A DNA stretch of 64,000 bases from Streptococcus sp. 29892 (lineage in GTDB: Bacteria > Bacillota > Bacilli > Lactobacillales > Streptococcaceae), in NCBI RefSeq assembly GCF_032594935.1, contig NZ_CP118734.1, positions 1,020,001 through 1,084,000 of the forward strand. Direction: 5' to 3'. Positions 44,332 through 54,959 of this stretch are shown here, one piece after another. A program made the translations under genes and the position numbers. Under the pieces are notes generated by a model that saw nothing but the letters and a program-made list of their open reading frames with translations, made no database searches and was not told the DNA's origin. The number at the start of each line of letters is the position of its first letter. Position 1 is the stretch's first letter.

Positions 44332-45590
44332 TATAAACCTTCGTAAAGTGGGAATTGTTCTGTCAAAGCACGGACTTCTTGACGGACTTCTTCAAGAACT
44401 GCTTCGTTTTCAGCATTTTCAAGTGCTTTGATAGTCAATTGAGCAACCTTACGCGCTTCTTCCACTCCAAAACCACGGGCTGTGATAGCTGCAGCACCGA
44501 TACGGATACCGCTGGTCTTAAATGGCGAGAGTTTTTCGTAAGGGATTGAGTTTTTATTTAGGGTGATATTTACTTCATCTAGGAGATGTTGAGCAACCTT
44601 TCCGTTTTCAACGACTTTGGTCACATCAACTAAGAAGAGATGGTTGTCTGTGCCGCCTGTAATAACTTTGAAATTAGGGTTGGCAAGGAAGACTTCTGCC
44701 ATTGCCTTGCTGTTATCAATAATCTTTTGAGCGTAATCTTTAAAGGCTGGGTCTAAGACTTCTTTGAAGGAAACAGCTTTTGCGGCGATAACATGCTCAA
44801 GTGGACCACCTTGGATACCAGGGAAGATGGCAGAATTGATTTTCTTGATAAGAGCTTCATCATTGGTCAAAATCAAACCACCACGAGGTCCACGGAGGGT
44901 TTTGTGGGTTGTAGTCGTTGTGATATGAGCATGAGGAACTGGGTTTGGATGGAGGCCAGCTGCTACAAGACCAGCGATATGGGCCATATCCACCATCAAT
45001 TTAGCACCAACTGCATCTGCGATTTCACGGAATTTTGCGAAATCAATGGTACGAGCATAGGCTGAAGCACCTGCTACAATCAGTTTAGGCTGCACTTCTT
45101 TTGCCTGCTCTAAAATAGCATCATAGTCAAGCAAACCAGTTTCTTCGTCAACGTTGTAAGCCACAAAGTTATAGGTTTGTCCTGAGAAGCTTACTGCAGC
45201 ACCGTGGGTTAAGTGACCACCGGCTGACAGGTCCATACCCATGACAGTGTCACCTGGCTCAATCAAGGCCATGTAAGCCGCGCAGTTGGCTTGGCTACCT
45301 GAGTGTGGTTGAACATTAGCATACTGAGCACCAAATATTTCTTTAGCACGTTCAATAGCAAGACTTTCGATGACGTCAACGCACTCTGTACCACCATAGT
45401 AACGACGACCTGGATAGCCTTCGGCATACTTGTTGGTTAAAATAGAACCTTGGGCAGCCATAACGGCTTTAGTCACTACGTTTTCAGAGGCAATCAATTC
45501 AATATTGTTTTGCTGGCGTGCTTCTTCTGCTTTGATAGCCTCCCAAACTTCTTTGTCGAATTCTTTGAAATCTACTTTGTCAAAAATCAT
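44331..45590 (-). CDS. glyA: Serine hydroxymethyltransferase
   Basis: GlyA interconverts serine and glycine with tetrahydrofolate, feeding the one-carbon pool used by thyA in this window. The 419-residue protein has NIELIASEN, the PLP-binding lysine in [11 protein letters not shown] (THK, around residue 229), and HIAGL. Length is standard. A run of three envelope/nucleoid genes follows directly. The 45591-45710 stretch upstream contains only a probable promoter. Confidence 0.97.
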   Translation of the reverse strand: MIFDKVDFKEFDKEVWEAIKAEEARQQNNIELIASENVVTKAVMAAQGSILTNKYAEGYPGRRYYGGTECVDVIESLAIERAKEIFGAQYANVQPHSGSQANCAAYMALIEPGDTVMGMDLSAGGHLTHGAAVSFSGQTYNFVAYNVDEETGLLDYDAILEQAKEVQPKLIVAGASAYARTIDFAKFREIADAVGAKLMVDMAHIAGLVAAGLHPNPVPHAHITTTTTHKTLRGPRGGLILTNDEALIKKINSAIFPGIQGGPLEHVIAAKAVSFKEVLDPAFKDYAQKIIDNSKAMAEVFLANPNFKVITGGTDNHLFLVDVTKVVENGKVAQHLLDEVNITLNKNSIPYEKLSPFKTSGIRIGAAAITARGFGVEEARKVAQLTIKALENAENEAVLEEVRQEVRALTEQFPLYEGL

Positions 45591-45710
45591 TTACGGTACT
45601 CCTTTATAAGTGCTTGAAAAAACAATAATGCAGTTTGTTAGATTTATATCCCAAATGCTCGTAAAAACACTATGCTTACTTGCAGTTTCAGTATAATGCG
45701 ACTAAATCAA

Positions 45711-46310
45711 CTATTCAAATTCTATCTCAGGTACTTCTTTCATGATAGTTTCACGACTAATCGCTCCCTGGCGTAAAATTCGTGCTTTTGGTCCAGAAAG
45801 GTCCAAGATAGTAGAATCAATGCCCGTTAAGGCATTGTCATCAGCCACTCCTTCCAATTTTTCAGAGAATTGTGATAGAAGTTTGGTAAACTCTTTTCCA
45901 CTTTCTTGACCAGAAACATTGGCTGACGGTCCGATTAGAGGTCCTGTTTCGGTAATCAAACGTAGCGTTTTTTCGTGATTTGGCAGACGAAATCCAACTG
46001 TATCCAGACCTGAATTAACCCAAAAAGGAACGTTCTTGTTCGCTTTTAGGATAATCGTTAGCGGTCCTGGCATAAAACTATTATACAATTTTTCCAGAAA
46101 AAAGGGTGGATTTTGACTGAAAAAATAGATATCGTTCAGATTTGAAACATTTAAGTTCATGGCCTTGTCCCTAGGACGTTGTTTCAACTGATAAACACGA
46201 TTGACCGCATCTTCATTCAAGGCCTGGGCAAAGAGACCATAGACAGTTTCAGTCGGCAAAACAACAGCCCCACCACTTTCGAGGATTGTTCGGAGTTTAT
46301 CCATTGTCAT
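45711..46310 (-). CDS. tsaC: Sua5/YciO/YrdC-family threonylcarbamoyl-AMP synthase (TsaC)
   Basis: 199 residues with the YrdC fold: GGAVVLPTETVYGL (residues 13-26), KQRPRDKAMNL with the KxRxxxxP-like basic motif, the GPLT motif, VGFRLPNH and GPSANVSGQ. It makes threonylcarbamoyl-AMP for tRNA t6A37. The first 14 nt overlap prmC, in the conserved streptococcal order tdk-prfA-prmC-tsaC. The start at 46310 or 46304 cannot be resolved. Confidence 0.9.
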   Translation of the reverse strand: MTMDKLRTILESGGAVVLPTETVYGLFAQALNEDAVNRVYQLKQRPRDKAMNLNVSNLNDIYFFSQNPPFFLEKLYNSFMPGPLTIILKANKNVPFWVNSGLDTVGFRLPNHEKTLRLITETGPLIGPSANVSGQESGKEFTKLLSQFSEKLEGVADDNALTGIDSTILDLSGPKARILRQGAISRETIMKEVPEIEFE

Positions 46311-47130
46311 CCACTACAACCTTTCTATCCTGACCGAATTGGTCTTTTATAACGCGAACACGCTTTTCGGGAAAATGCAGGACCAGTAAGTCTGTTAAGG
46401 CCTGCCCTTGCTTGTAGCCAATTTCAAAGTAGAGTTTTCCATTTTCCTTCAAAAATGCCCCTGCCTGTTCCGCAATTTGTCGATAGATGGCCAGCCCATC
46501 TTCTTCTGCGAACAGGGCTAAATGTGGTTCCGATGTTAAAACATTGGCTCCAACTTCGTCCTTGTCGTCTGGTGAGATATAAGGTGGATTGGAAACAATG
46601 ATATCAAATTGACCTGTCACAGCTTGCAAGACATCCGACTGTATGAATTGAACAGAAACCTGATTGCTTCTTGCATTTTCCTGAGCCACTGCCAAGGCAT
46701 CTTCTGAAATATCTACTGCTACCACTTCCCAATCAGGTCTAGCTTTTGCAAGGGAAATTGCAATAGCACCGCTTCCTGTACCGATATCTAAGATACGCAA
46801 ACCTGCTCTGCTATTTTCCTGCAAAATCAAATCGACCAATTCTTCCGTTTCTGGTCTTGGAATTAAAACCCGCTCGTCCACCGCAAACTTCAAGTCGTGA
46901 AAATCAGCCTTGCCGATAATGTACTGGGCAGGTCGGTGCTGGGAGAGTTGCTGAAAAATATGGTTTAGTAGCTCTTGGTCATCTGGACTAACGTCCTGGC
47001 GGAGCAAGAGGAGAAATTCCGTAAAATTCAGTCCTTTTAAGCCTCGAAAGGTGAAGGACAGGGACTCTGCCTCTTCACCTATTGCTACTAATTCTTCTTC
47101 GTATGCTGCAAATAATTGAGCGTAATTCAT
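46297..47130 (-). CDS. prmC: Peptide chain release factor N5-glutamine methyltransferase PrmC
   Basis: PrmC methylates the glutamine of the GGQ motif in release factors. 277 residues: N-terminal helical substrate-binding domain (to about residue 75), then SAM-binding LDIGTGSGAIAIS (around 113-125) and the catalytic IIVSNPPYIS (around 183-192). It sits directly downstream of its substrate gene prfA with a 1-nt overlap, the common bacterial order. Confidence 0.97.
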   Translation of the reverse strand: MNYAQLFAAYEEELVAIGEEAESLSFTFRGLKGLNFTEFLLLLRQDVSPDDQELLNHIFQQLSQHRPAQYIIGKADFHDLKFAVDERVLIPRPETEELVDLILQENSRAGLRILDIGTGSGAIAISLAKARPDWEVVAVDISEDALAVAQENARSNQVSVQFIQSDVLQAVTGQFDIIVSNPPYISPDDKDEVGANVLTSEPHLALFAEEDGLAIYRQIAEQAGAFLKENGKLYFEIGYKQGQALTDLLVLHFPEKRVRVIKDQFGQDRKVVVDDNG

Positions 47131-48209
47131 TATTTATTAAGCTCTTCCAGTTTTTGTGTTTGGTCGTAGAGTACAAGGGCATCGACAACTTCGTCCATCT
47201 TACCTGACAAGATGGTATCGAGCTTCTGCAAGGTCAAGCCGATACGGTGGTCTGTCACACGGTTTTGTGGGAAGTTGTAAGTACGGATACGCTCTGAACG
47301 GTCACCAGTACCGATAGTTGATTTACGCTCTGCATCCTGCTCATCTTGGGCAATCTGTGCAAAGTGATCAGCTACACGGGCACGGATAATCTTCATAGCT
47401 TTTTCACGGTTTTTCTGCTGGGTCCGTTCTTCCTGCATTTCCACCTTGATGTTGGTTGGCAAGTGAACGATACGCACGGCAGTCGCAACCTTGTTGACGT
47501 TCTGTCCACCAGCACCAGATGCGTGGTAGATATCAACACGGAGGTCTTTTGGATCAATGTCGTATTCTACTTCTTCTACTTCTGGCATGATGAGGACAGT
47601 TGCTGTTGAGGTGTGGACACGACCTTGGCTTTCTGTTACAGGGACACGTTGGACACGGTGAGCTCCTGACTCATACTTGAGTTTTGAATAAACGGATTGG
47701 CCAGATACCATGGCAACCACTTCCTTGATACCACCAACACCGTTATATGAAGCCTCCATGACTTCAAAACGCCAGCCTTGACCTTCTGCATATTTTTGGT
47801 ACATGGTCAAAAGGTCACCAGCAAAGAGGGCAGCCTCGTCACCACCTGCAGCACCACGGATTTCCAAGATGATGTTTTTGTCATCGTTAGGGTCTTTGGG
47901 CAAGAGAAGGATTTTCAACTTTTCTTCATATGCTTCTTTGTCAGCTTTTGCTTGTTTTAGTTCTTCCTTAGCCATTTCCTCCAAGTCAGAATCGCCAGAA
48001 GATTCTTTGATCATTTCTTCTGCATCGACAATGTTTTGAAGTACATTCTTATATTCACGGTAGGCTGTTACTGTATCACGAGTTGCCGCTTCTTCTTTGG
48101 ACAACTCCATAAAACGCTTGGTATCGCTGACCACATCAGGGTCAGACAACAATTCACCAAGTTCCTCATAGCGGTCCTCCACCGCCTGTAATTGATCGTA
48201 GATGTTCAT
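47130..48209 (-). CDS. prfA: Peptide chain release factor 1
   Basis: RF1 terminates translation at UAA/UAG. 359 residues with the decoding motif region [14 protein letters not shown], the catalytic [10 protein letters not shown] (GGQ around residue 231-233) and the C-terminal helical domain. ATG at 48209-48207 has no Shine-Dalgarno within 100 nt; the nearest AGAAAGGA (minus strand, 48333-48326) is separated from it by the structured repeat at 48218-48322. Confidence 0.97.
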   Translation of the reverse strand: MNIYDQLQAVEDRYEELGELLSDPDVVSDTKRFMELSKEEAATRDTVTAYREYKNVLQNIVDAEEMIKESSGDSDLEEMAKEELKQAKADKEAYEEKLKILLLPKDPNDDKNIILEIRGAAGGDEAALFAGDLLTMYQKYAEGQGWRFEVMEASYNGVGGIKEVVAMVSGQSVYSKLKYESGAHRVQRVPVTESQGRVHTSTATVLIMPEVEEVEYDIDPKDLRVDIYHASGAGGQNVNKVATAVRIVHLPTNIKVEMQEERTQQKNREKAMKIIRARVADHFAQIAQDEQDAERKSTIGTGDRSERIRTYNFPQNRVTDHRIGLTLQKLDTILSGKMDEVVDALVLYDQTQKLEELNK

Positions 48210-48217
48210 AAAATTAA

Positions 48218-48350
48218 GATATTAAGGGCGTTAAACGAACAAAGCAAAAATAGGAGTTTTGACGAAGGACGAAAGCGTCCTAGGAAAAACTATCATTTTT
48301 GCACAGTTCGTAGCCCGAATTCAGTTCCTTTCTAAAAATTTGGAAAGAAC
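48218..48350 (-). repeat. Structured repeat copy C before prfA
   Basis: In prfA sense: 5' hairpin GTTCTTTC / GAAAGGAAC (48350-48324), then GGGC with GCCC, GAAC with GTTC, GCAAAAA with TTTTTGC, AGTTTT with AAAACT and terminal hairpin GGACG-CTTT-CGTCC. It ends 8 nt before ATG. Same conserved CCTA near the 3' inner stem as the carA and carB copies. Confidence 0.8.
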
Positions 48351-48391
48351 ACACTTCTAGTTAGCTTGTAGGGCGTGTGCAGTTCTATTAA

Positions 48392-48495
48392 GATACAAAG
48401 CCCGTTAAACAAGCACAGTCAAAATAGGAATTTCGACAAAGTGTTACAAACACTTGGAGAAATTATCTTTTTGACACAGCTTGTAGGGCGTGTTC
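48392..48495 (-). repeat. Structured repeat copy D between tdk and prfA
   Basis: In prfA sense: GAACACGCCC...GGGCTTTGTATC, with AAGC/GCTT, GTCAAAA/TTTTGAC, AATTTC/GAAATT and terminal hairpin AAGTGTT-TGT-AACACTT. It is upstream of copy C; a truncated 5' piece (48362-48385) and a degenerate piece (about 48500-48556) flank it, giving a small cluster. Confidence 0.75.
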
Positions 48496-48578
48496 AATTC
48501 ATTTCTGTAATATATAGGTCATGAAATAGGCACAGTTTCTAGCATGTGTTCATTCTTTCGATAGATGGTTTACTTGCG

Positions 48579-49154
48579 CTACATCTCAATTTCCGGCGAA
48601 AAATAATGCTTGCGGCAAACTGGGATGTAGGTTTCATTTCCACCGATTTGAATTTGAGCGCCTTCATAGGTTGGTTTACCATCTTGCGTTCGCAAAACCA
48701 TAGTGGCTTTCTTGGAACAATATTGGCAGATTGTTTTAATCTCATCCAACTTATCGGCCAACAGCAACAAGTGTTTGGAGCCTTCAAAGAGCTCATTTCG
48801 GAAATCATTTTTTAGACCAAAGGCCATAACTGGAACATCCAATTCATCTACCACTCGTGCCAAGTCATAGACATGGTGGCGACGAAGGAATTGGGCTTCA
48901 TCAATCAAAACACAATAAGGACGAGGTTCCATTTTCTGAATGTAACCAAAGATGTCCATCTCATCATCAATTGCTACTGCTTCACGTCGCATACCAATAC
49001 GACTTGAAACAACACCAAAGGCATCGCGGGTATCCAAGGCAGAAGTCATAATGACGACAGGCTTACCCTGCTCTTCATAGTTATGGGCAACTTTAAGAAT
49101 TTCAATGGTTTTACCAGAATTCATCGTCCCATATTTATAGTATAATTGAGCCAC
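48579..49154 (-). CDS. tdk: Thymidine kinase
   Basis: 191 residues, class II thymidine kinase: P-loop GTMNSGKT (residues 9-16), LIDEAQFL with the catalytic glutamate (around 88-95), the [18 protein letters not shown] lasso region and a structural zinc site (CQYC around 141-144 and CRKH near the C-terminus). It salvages thymidine and adjoins prfA as in other streptococci. Confidence 0.97.
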   Translation of the reverse strand: MAQLYYKYGTMNSGKTIEILKVAHNYEEQGKPVVIMTSALDTRDAFGVVSSRIGMRREAVAIDDEMDIFGYIQKMEPRPYCVLIDEAQFLRRHHVYDLARVVDELDVPVMAFGLKNDFRNELFEGSKHLLLLADKLDEIKTICQYCSKKATMVLRTQDGKPTYEGAQIQIGGNETYIPVCRKHYFSPEIEM

Positions 49155-49221
49155 TTTTCACTTTCCAATCTTAAAATTTCACTCTTTCCATTTTATCATA
49201 ATTTGACCATTTAGGAAATAG

Positions 49222-49252
49222 AAAAACAAGCCCGATTTGAGCTTGTTTGATA
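49222..49252 (-). terminator. Terminator of the small membrane protein gene
   Basis: On the minus strand AAACAAGCTC pairs with GGGCTTGTTT, then TTCT. Confidence 0.7.
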
Positions 49253-49477
49253 TTAGGACCAAGGTAATGATAAGAAATTTCCGACACACTCAAAAATAAT
49301 TTTAGCAACTTTTGGTTTCCACTTGTATAGCATGACACATCCATAGATTAAGCTGAAGAAGGAGAATGTGATCAATAATGGGCCTTGCCATACACTTTTG
49401 GCAAAAACAGTTGCCACTAGATACAAAAACAGACCGGCAAGCAGGAATGAAAACACCATACGATAAACATAGTTCAT
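49253..49477 (-). CDS. Small two-helix membrane protein
   Basis: 74 residues, MNYVYRMVFSFLLAGLFLYLVATVF...PLLITFSFFSLIYGCVMLYKWKPKVAK, with two membrane segments and a basic connector/tail. The start at 49477 has a near-perfect AGGAGG (minus strand, about 49492-49487); the longer open frame is rejected. Family not recognised; a small DUF of streptococci is likely. Confidence 0.7.
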   Translation of the reverse strand: MNYVYRMVFSFLLAGLFLYLVATVFAKSVWQGPLLITFSFFSLIYGCVMLYKWKPKVAKIIFECVGNFLSLPWS

Positions 49478-49599
49478 AAGCCAACACCTCCTATGTACGT
49501 GTAGAATAGCACAAATTGTAAGCGATGTCAATTGTTTACTTATAGAAAGCAGGTGAAATTTATGCTATACTGAAACTAGCAAAATAAAGGAGAAACCAT

Positions 49600-49782
49600 A
49601 TGCCATTTGTACGTATTGATTTGTTTGAAGGACGCACAGAGGAACAAAAAATCGCTCTTGCCCGTGAAGTAACTGAGGTGGTATCACGCAATACCAATGC
49701 ACCAAAAGAAGCCATTCATGTCTTTATCAACGATATGAAAGAAGGAACTTACTTCCCACACGGCGAAATGAAACGAAAATAA
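49600..49782 (+). CDS. 4-oxalocrotonate tautomerase family protein
   Basis: 60 residues starting MPFVRIDLFEGR: the catalytic N-terminal proline (Pro1 after Met removal) and the 4-OT beta-alpha-beta pattern (EEQKIALAREVTEVVSRNTNAPKEAIHVFINDM) are present. The family DmpI/XylH subunit length (60-62) fits exactly. Substrate in streptococci is not known. AAAGGAG at 49586-49592 supports the start. Confidence 0.92.
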   Translation: MPFVRIDLFEGRTEEQKIALAREVTEVVSRNTNAPKEAIHVFINDMKEGTYFPHGEMKRK

Positions 49783-49804
49783 GCAGAAACCCACTCTTGC
49801 ACAG

Positions 49805-50028
49805 TGATATACTCTCCCTATAGTGGACATTGAAATAATAAAAGATTAAACAATGGCCTTGTCCCTCGTTCAAAGAGGGGCAAGGCCATTGTTGTGTTCT
49901 TGAAAATGTTCATTATTGTAAAAATAGATGTAGCCATCAATATCTGAAACCAACTCCTCAAAGGTCCCTTTATAGTTTCTAGTGAAAATTTTTGTTTTTT
50001 CACTGTCCACTATAAGGGGAGTATATCA
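49805..50028. mobile_element. 224-bp MITE-like deletion derivative of an IS3-type insertion sequence
   Basis: Terminal inverted repeats of 30 bp (49805-49834 and 49999-50028) begin TGATATACTC and match at 27 of 30 positions. Between them, on the minus strand, is an out-of-context fragment FEELVSDIDGYIYFYNNEHFQEHNNGLAPL that reads like the end of an IS3-family transposase, followed by a large perfect hairpin (about 49854-49898). No complete transposase remains, so it could move only with help in trans. 50029-50198 beyond it shows nothing recognisable. Confidence 0.75.
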
Positions 50029-50198
50029 GGATAGTCGAGAGGTTTTTTGCATAAAAATAATGTTCATTTTCGAAAACTTTTTATATAGAATAGACAAATA
50101 ACAGAAGACTAAAAAGAGTGGAAAGATTTTGCAAATCAAAAAAGGAAGCTCGTCCAAAATCAGTCGGTTGGAAGTGAGCGCTCCCTTCTCAAAACAGT

Positions 50199-50483
50199 TT
50201 ATCTTTTCTTTAGCCGTCCAAATGCCAATTCATAGCTCAAATTTGATTTAGCTTCTTGATAAAGAAAGAGAAAACACGCTTCCTCACTATCAAAAGAACG
50301 AGTATGAGGATAACTGCTACGTTCTATGGTCTCATCAACTTTCCATACGCCTTCGTCTTGGTAAACACCCTTCATAAAATATCCGCAATCTCCACCTAAT
50401 GGAGTTTGATGAATACTAAATCCTGGGCCCTCATATCGACGAAAACACTTCTCATAAATCCACCAAAACTCGTCTGCTTTCAT
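50199..50483 (-). CDS. Uncharacterised small cytoplasmic protein
   Basis: 94 residues, rich in aromatic residues: FWWIYEKCFRRYEGPGFSIHQTPLGGDCGYFMKGVYQDEGVWKV. No signal or membrane segment, no family recognised. GGAGG (minus strand) at about 50497-50493 supports the start. Proximity to lepA is normal spacing, not an operon. Confidence 0.6.
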   Translation of the reverse strand: MKADEFWWIYEKCFRRYEGPGFSIHQTPLGGDCGYFMKGVYQDEGVWKVDETIERSSYPHTRSFDSEEACFLFLYQEAKSNLSYELAFGRLKKR

Positions 50484-50536
50484 TAGTTTCTACCTCCTAA
50501 GTGCAAGCTCATGATAAAAAGGTACACTGGACCTTT

Positions 50537-52369
50537 TTATTTCTTCTCATCTTCATCCATGCTGAGTACGCTGAGGAAGGCTTCCTGAGGGACTTCTACC
50601 GATCCGATAGCTTTCATACGTTTTTTACCGGCTTTTTGTTTTTCCAGGAGTTTGCGTTTACGAGAAACGTCACCACCATAACACTTGGCCAAAACGTTCT
50701 TACGAAGGGCCTTGATGTCGCTACGAGCCACGATTTTTTGACCGATAGCTGCCTGGATTGGCACTTCAAACTGCTGACGAGGGATAATTTTCTTGAGCTT
50801 ATCAACGATAAGCTTCCCACGTTCGTAGGCAAATTCCTTGTGGACGATAAAGCTGAGAGCATCGACCTTGTCACCATTAAGGAGAATGTCCATTTTCACC
50901 AACTTGGATGAACGGTATTCAGAAATCTCATAGTCAAAGCTGGCGTAGCCACGAGTTGAGGACTTGAGTTTGTCAAAGAAATCAAAGACAATCTCAGCCA
51001 AGGGAATTTGATAAATAACATTGACACGGTTATCATCAATGTAATCCATGGTTACAAAGTCACCACGTTTGCGTTGAGCCAATTCCATAACTGCACCGAC
51101 ATACTCCTGTGGTACCATGATTTGTGCTTTAACGTAAGGTTCTTCAATGTTGGCAATCTTGGTTGGGTCTGGGAACTCTGACGGATTGGCTACATCAATC
51201 ATTTCTCCGTCTGTCATATTTACATGGTAAACTACCGACGGAGCTGTCATGATCAGGTCAATGTTAAACTCACGCTCAATTCGTTCTTGGATAACATCCA
51301 TGTGCAAGAGCCCCAAGAATCCACATCGGAAACCAAATCCAAGTGCCTGCGATGTTTCTGGTTCAAACTGCAAGCTGGCATCGTTGAGCTGAAGCTTTTC
51401 CAAGGCTTCCCGAAGGTCATTGTATTTGTTGGAATCAATCGGATAGATACCTGCAAAGACCATTGGGTTCATCTGCTTGTAGCCCGCTAGTGGCTCGCTG
51501 GCAGGATTTTCAGCCAAGGTCACCGTATCACCGACACGGGTATCTGCAACTGTCTTGATAGAGGCTGCAATGTAACCAACATCACCAGTCGCCAAATAAT
51601 CACGACCAATTGCTTTTGGTGTGAAAATCCCCACTTCCGTCACATCGAAAGTCTTGCCATTGCTCATCATCTGGATGGTATCGCCTGGTTTTACCACACC
51701 ATTAACGATACGAACTTGCAAGATAACGCCACGGTAAGGATCATAAACCGAGTCAAAAATCAAGGCTTGCAACGGTGCTGCAACATCACCAGTCGGTGCA
51801 GGGACTTTCTCTACGATTTGCTCCAAGATTTCCTCGATACCAATACCTGCCTTAGCCGATGTTGGTACAGCTTCTGAGGCGTCCAAACCAATCACATCTT
51901 CAATTTCCTGACGGACACGTTCTGGGTCTGCTGCTGGTAGGTCAATCTTGTTAATGATTGGTAGGATTTCCAAATCATTATCCAAGGCCAGATAAACGTT
52001 AGCCAAGGTCTGTGCTTCAATACCTTGAGCCGCATCCACCACCAAGATTGCTCCTTCACAAGCTGCAAGAGAACGAGATACTTCATAGGTAAAGTCCACG
52101 TGTCCTGGCGTGTCAATCAAGTGGAAAATGTAGGTTTCCCCATCTTTAGCCTTGTAATTGAGCTGAACAGCGTTCAATTTGATGGTAATCCCTCGCTCAC
52201 GCTCCAAGTCCATGCTGTCGAGCAACTGAGCCTGCATTTCCCGGCTAGATACCGTTTCTGTCTTCTCAAGAATGCGGTCAGCCAGAGTTGATTTCCCATG
52301 GTCAATATGGGCAATAATGGAGAAATTACGGATTTTCTCCTGTCGTTTTTTCAATTCTTCTAAATTCAT
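50537..52369 (-). CDS. lepA: Elongation factor 4 (LepA)
   Basis: 610 residues, translational GTPase: G1 [11 protein letters not shown]3 DTPGHVDF, G4 NKID, plus EF-G-like domains and the LepA-specific C-terminal domain (region with [23 protein letters not shown]). It promotes back-translocation or ribosome biogenesis, depending on study. Length is standard. Confidence 0.97.
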   Translation of the reverse strand: MNLEELKKRQEKIRNFSIIAHIDHGKSTLADRILEKTETVSSREMQAQLLDSMDLERERGITIKLNAVQLNYKAKDGETYIFHLIDTPGHVDFTYEVSRSLAACEGAILVVDAAQGIEAQTLANVYLALDNDLEILPIINKIDLPAADPERVRQEIEDVIGLDASEAVPTSAKAGIGIEEILEQIVEKVPAPTGDVAAPLQALIFDSVYDPYRGVILQVRIVNGVVKPGDTIQMMSNGKTFDVTEVGIFTPKAIGRDYLATGDVGYIAASIKTVADTRVGDTVTLAENPASEPLAGYKQMNPMVFAGIYPIDSNKYNDLREALEKLQLNDASLQFEPETSQALGFGFRCGFLGLLHMDVIQERIEREFNIDLIMTAPSVVYHVNMTDGEMIDVANPSEFPDPTKIANIEEPYVKAQIMVPQEYVGAVMELAQRKRGDFVTMDYIDDNRVNVIYQIPLAEIVFDFFDKLKSSTRGYASFDYEISEYRSSKLVKMDILLNGDKVDALSFIVHKEFAYERGKLIVDKLKKIIPRQQFEVPIQAAIGQKIVARSDIKALRKNVLAKCYGGDVSRKRKLLEKQKAGKKRMKAIGSVEVPQEAFLSVLSMDEDEKK

Positions 52370-52435
52370 GTTTCTTCCTCTACAAGAGTATTACTCTTTA
52401 TTATATCAAAAATCCTAAGAACTTGCCATAAGAAA

Positions 52436-52456
52436 AACACCTAGAAACTAGGTGTC
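52436..52456 (-). terminator. ndk terminator
   Basis: On the minus strand ACACCTAG-TTT-CTAGGTGT followed by a T-run. Confidence 0.85.
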
Positions 52457-52463
52457 CGCTCTG

Positions 52464-52877
52464 CTATTTCCCCAACCATAAGGCGATTTCACGGTGAGCA
52501 GCTTCTATGCTGTCAGATCCGTGAACAACATTTGCCACAATACCATCAATTGGTGCAGTGGCGAAATCTCCTCGAATGGTTCCAGGCAAGGCATTGACTG
52601 GATTGGTAGCCCCCATCATATCTCGCCAAGATTTGACGACTTCAGGTCCTTCTAAAATCCCAGCAATGACTGGTCCGCTGGTCATGTAGTCAACCAAGAG
52701 CGGAAAGAAAGGTTTGTCTGTTAAATGCTCATAATGTTTAGCGACCAAGTCCTCCGTCGCTGTCATCATATTTAGGTCGCGAATGACAAATCCACGACGT
52801 TCCACTCTGCTGAGAATTTGCCCAACCAGTCCACGTTTAATAGCGTCAGGTTTGATAATGAAAAATGTTTGTTCCAT
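52464..52877 (-). CDS. ndk: Nucleoside diphosphate kinase
   Basis: 137 residues with [12 protein letters not shown] at the N-terminus and the active-site histidine near [12 protein letters not shown] (around residue 118). It phosphorylates NDPs to NTPs. Upstream of lepA in the direction of transcription; followed by a terminator, so it ends its unit. Gap to engB is 9 nt, so they are probably co-transcribed. Confidence 0.95.
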   Translation of the reverse strand: MEQTFFIIKPDAIKRGLVGQILSRVERRGFVIRDLNMMTATEDLVAKHYEHLTDKPFFPLLVDYMTSGPVIAGILEGPEVVKSWRDMMGATNPVNALPGTIRGDFATAPIDGIVANVVHGSDSIEAAHREIALWLGK

Positions 52878-52886
52878 AAAAACCTC

Positions 52887-53474
52887 CTAAATCTCACTTA
52901 GGATAGCATCCCAAGCCTGGTCATAACCATGGCGGGTTTCGGATGAAAAGACGACAAACTGATCATTTTTATCGAAATCCAATTTCTTTTTGATAATGGA
53001 TTCATGCTTGTTCCATTTACCACGTGGAATTTTATCTGCCTTGGTCGCAACGATGATGACTGGAATTTCATAGTATTTTAAAAACTCATACATTTGGACA
53101 TCGTCAGCCGATGGCTCATGGCGCATATCAACCAAGCTAACTACCACACGTAAATTATCGCGACTAGTCAAGTATTCCTCAATCATCTTGCCCCATTTTG
53201 CTCGCTCAGCCTTGGAAACCTTGGCATAGCCATAGCCTGGCACATCGACGAAACGAATTTTGTCATCGATATTGTAAAAGTTTAACTGTTGGGTCTTACC
53301 TGGTTTTCCTGAAGTGCGGGCCAGATTTTTTCTTCCGAGCAAGGTATTGATGAAAGAAGATTTTCCTACATTTGAACGACCAGCCAGGGCGATTTCTGGA
53401 ATATCGTCATCTGGGTATTGGGCCTTTGAAACTGCACTCAGCAGAATTTCAGCATTGTGTGTATTGATTTCCAT
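52887..53474 (-). CDS. engB: Ribosome biogenesis GTPase EngB/YsxC
   Basis: 195 residues with [12 protein letters not shown] (G1, around 32-43), a [14 protein letters not shown] switch I, DVPGYG (G3), TKADKI (G4). EngB is essential for 50S assembly. It is 61 nt downstream of clpX and forms the conserved clpX-engB (ysxC) order. Confidence 0.97.
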   Translation of the reverse strand: MEINTHNAEILLSAVSKAQYPDDDIPEIALAGRSNVGKSSFINTLLGRKNLARTSGKPGKTQQLNFYNIDDKIRFVDVPGYGYAKVSKAERAKWGKMIEEYLTSRDNLRVVVSLVDMRHEPSADDVQMYEFLKYYEIPVIIVATKADKIPRGKWNKHESIIKKKLDFDKNDQFVVFSSETRHGYDQAWDAILSEI

Positions 53475-53535
53475 TCTTTACCTCTCATAAATAAGGGGGA
53501 GAAAGCTAGTCGCTTATCACCCCTAATGATACTTT

Positions 53536-54762
53536 TTAGGCAGTTTCTAGCAATGGTTTTTCCTTACCATCAACTGCTGCTTTTGTCACTCGCACACGTT
53601 TGACTTCATCTTGACCTGGAACTTCAAACATGACATCCAACATGGTTTCTTCAATAATGGAACGAAGTCCACGCGCTCCTGTTTTCCGCTCAATCGCTTT
53701 CTCAGCAATGGCCAACAAGGCATCCTCGTCAAAATCCAACTCTACATCATCATAAGATAAGAGGGTTTGGTATTGTTTAACCAATGCATTCTTAGGCTCC
53801 GTCAAGATACGAACCAAATCCTCAGTTGTTAACTGGTCTAAAGCTGCAAATACAGGCAAGCGACCAATCAATTCTGGAATGATACCAAATTTTTGAATAT
53901 CATCAGCAATGATGTGTTGCATGTAAGAATCTTTTTCATCAATGGCACGATTGTTTTGACCGAAACCGATGATTTTTTCACCTAGACGTTGCTTGACAAT
54001 TTCCTCAATCCCGTCAAAAGCACCACCTACGATGAATAAAATGTTTTTGGTATCCACATGGATCATTTCTTGGTTAGGATGCTTGCGTCCGCCTTGCGGT
54101 GGAACACTGGCAACCGTTCCCTCGATAATTTTCAAAAGAGCCTGTTGGACACCTTCACCAGATACATCGCGGGTAATGGACACATTTTCACCTTTCTTGG
54201 CAATCTTATCAATTTCGTCCACATAGATAATTCCTCTCTCAGCACGATCAATGTTAAAATCCGCTGCCTGCAAGAGTTTAAGAAGGATATTTTCCACGTC
54301 TTCACCAACATAACCCGCCTCAGTAAGAGCGGTCGCATCAGCAATAGCAAACGGGACATTCAAACTTTTAGCCAAGGTCTGAGCTAGGAAGGTTTTTCCT
54401 GAACCAGTCGGACCAATCATCAGGATGTTTGATTTTTGCAGATCAACATCATTCTCATCACGGCTATCCTGGAAATTGATACGCTTGTAGTGATTGTAAA
54501 CAGCTACTGCCAAGGCACGTTTAGCACGGTCTTGTCCGATAACATAATTGTTTAAAATATTGAGTAATTCCTGTGGTTTAGGAGTGTCAGCCAGGTCAGT
54601 TAATACTTCTTCTGCCAATTCCTCACGAATGATTTCCTGAGCTAATTCCACACATTCATTACAGATGAACACATTGTTTCCAGCGATAATTTTTTTAACT
54701 TCTTCTTGATTTTTCCCGCAAAATGAGCAATAAATTAACTCATGGTTATGCTTAACAGCCAT
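53536..54762 (-). CDS. clpX: ATP-dependent Clp protease ATP-binding subunit ClpX
   Basis: 408 residues: N-terminal zinc-binding domain with CSFCGK and CNECV (C4, residues 12-39), Walker A GPTGSGKT (around 118-125), Walker B YVDEIDK, sensor RIPVFAAL-like GRLPVF and the ClpP-docking IGFGQNN (IGF loop, around 268). ClpX unfolds substrates and hands them to ClpP. Confidence 0.98.
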   Translation of the reverse strand: MAVKHNHELIYCSFCGKNQEEVKKIIAGNNVFICNECVELAQEIIREELAEEVLTDLADTPKPQELLNILNNYVIGQDRAKRALAVAVYNHYKRINFQDSRDENDVDLQKSNILMIGPTGSGKTFLAQTLAKSLNVPFAIADATALTEAGYVGEDVENILLKLLQAADFNIDRAERGIIYVDEIDKIAKKGENVSITRDVSGEGVQQALLKIIEGTVASVPPQGGRKHPNQEMIHVDTKNILFIVGGAFDGIEEIVKQRLGEKIIGFGQNNRAIDEKDSYMQHIIADDIQKFGIIPELIGRLPVFAALDQLTTEDLVRILTEPKNALVKQYQTLLSYDDVELDFDEDALLAIAEKAIERKTGARGLRSIIEETMLDVMFEVPGQDEVKRVRVTKAAVDGKEKPLLETA

Positions 54763-54783
54763 TTATCTCCTCTTTCATATCTC

Positions 54784-54957
54784 TTATCTAAACAAAAATC
54801 CATATACAGCATGGATGCTATTGACTAAATTGGTAAAAGCGTTCAATAGAAACAAAATCGCTAAACCAAATCTTTTCTTTTTAAAGGCTTGAATTGCACA
54901 AAGAACACAGATTCCACATAGAAATGCTGTAAACAAACCGAATAAACTTCTCTCCAT
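54784..54957 (-). CDS. Small membrane protein between folA and clpX
   Basis: 57 residues, MERSLFGLFTAFLCGICVLCAIQAFKKKRFGLAILFLLNAFTNLVNSIHAVYGFLFR: two membrane segments with a basic loop. It begins 2 nt after the folA stop codon and ends 21 nt before clpX, in an operon folA-small gene-clpX-engB. Small membrane proteins at this position are common in streptococci. Function unknown. Confidence 0.75.
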   Translation of the reverse strand: MERSLFGLFTAFLCGICVLCAIQAFKKKRFGLAILFLLNAFTNLVNSIHAVYGFLFR

Positions 54958-54959
54958 GC

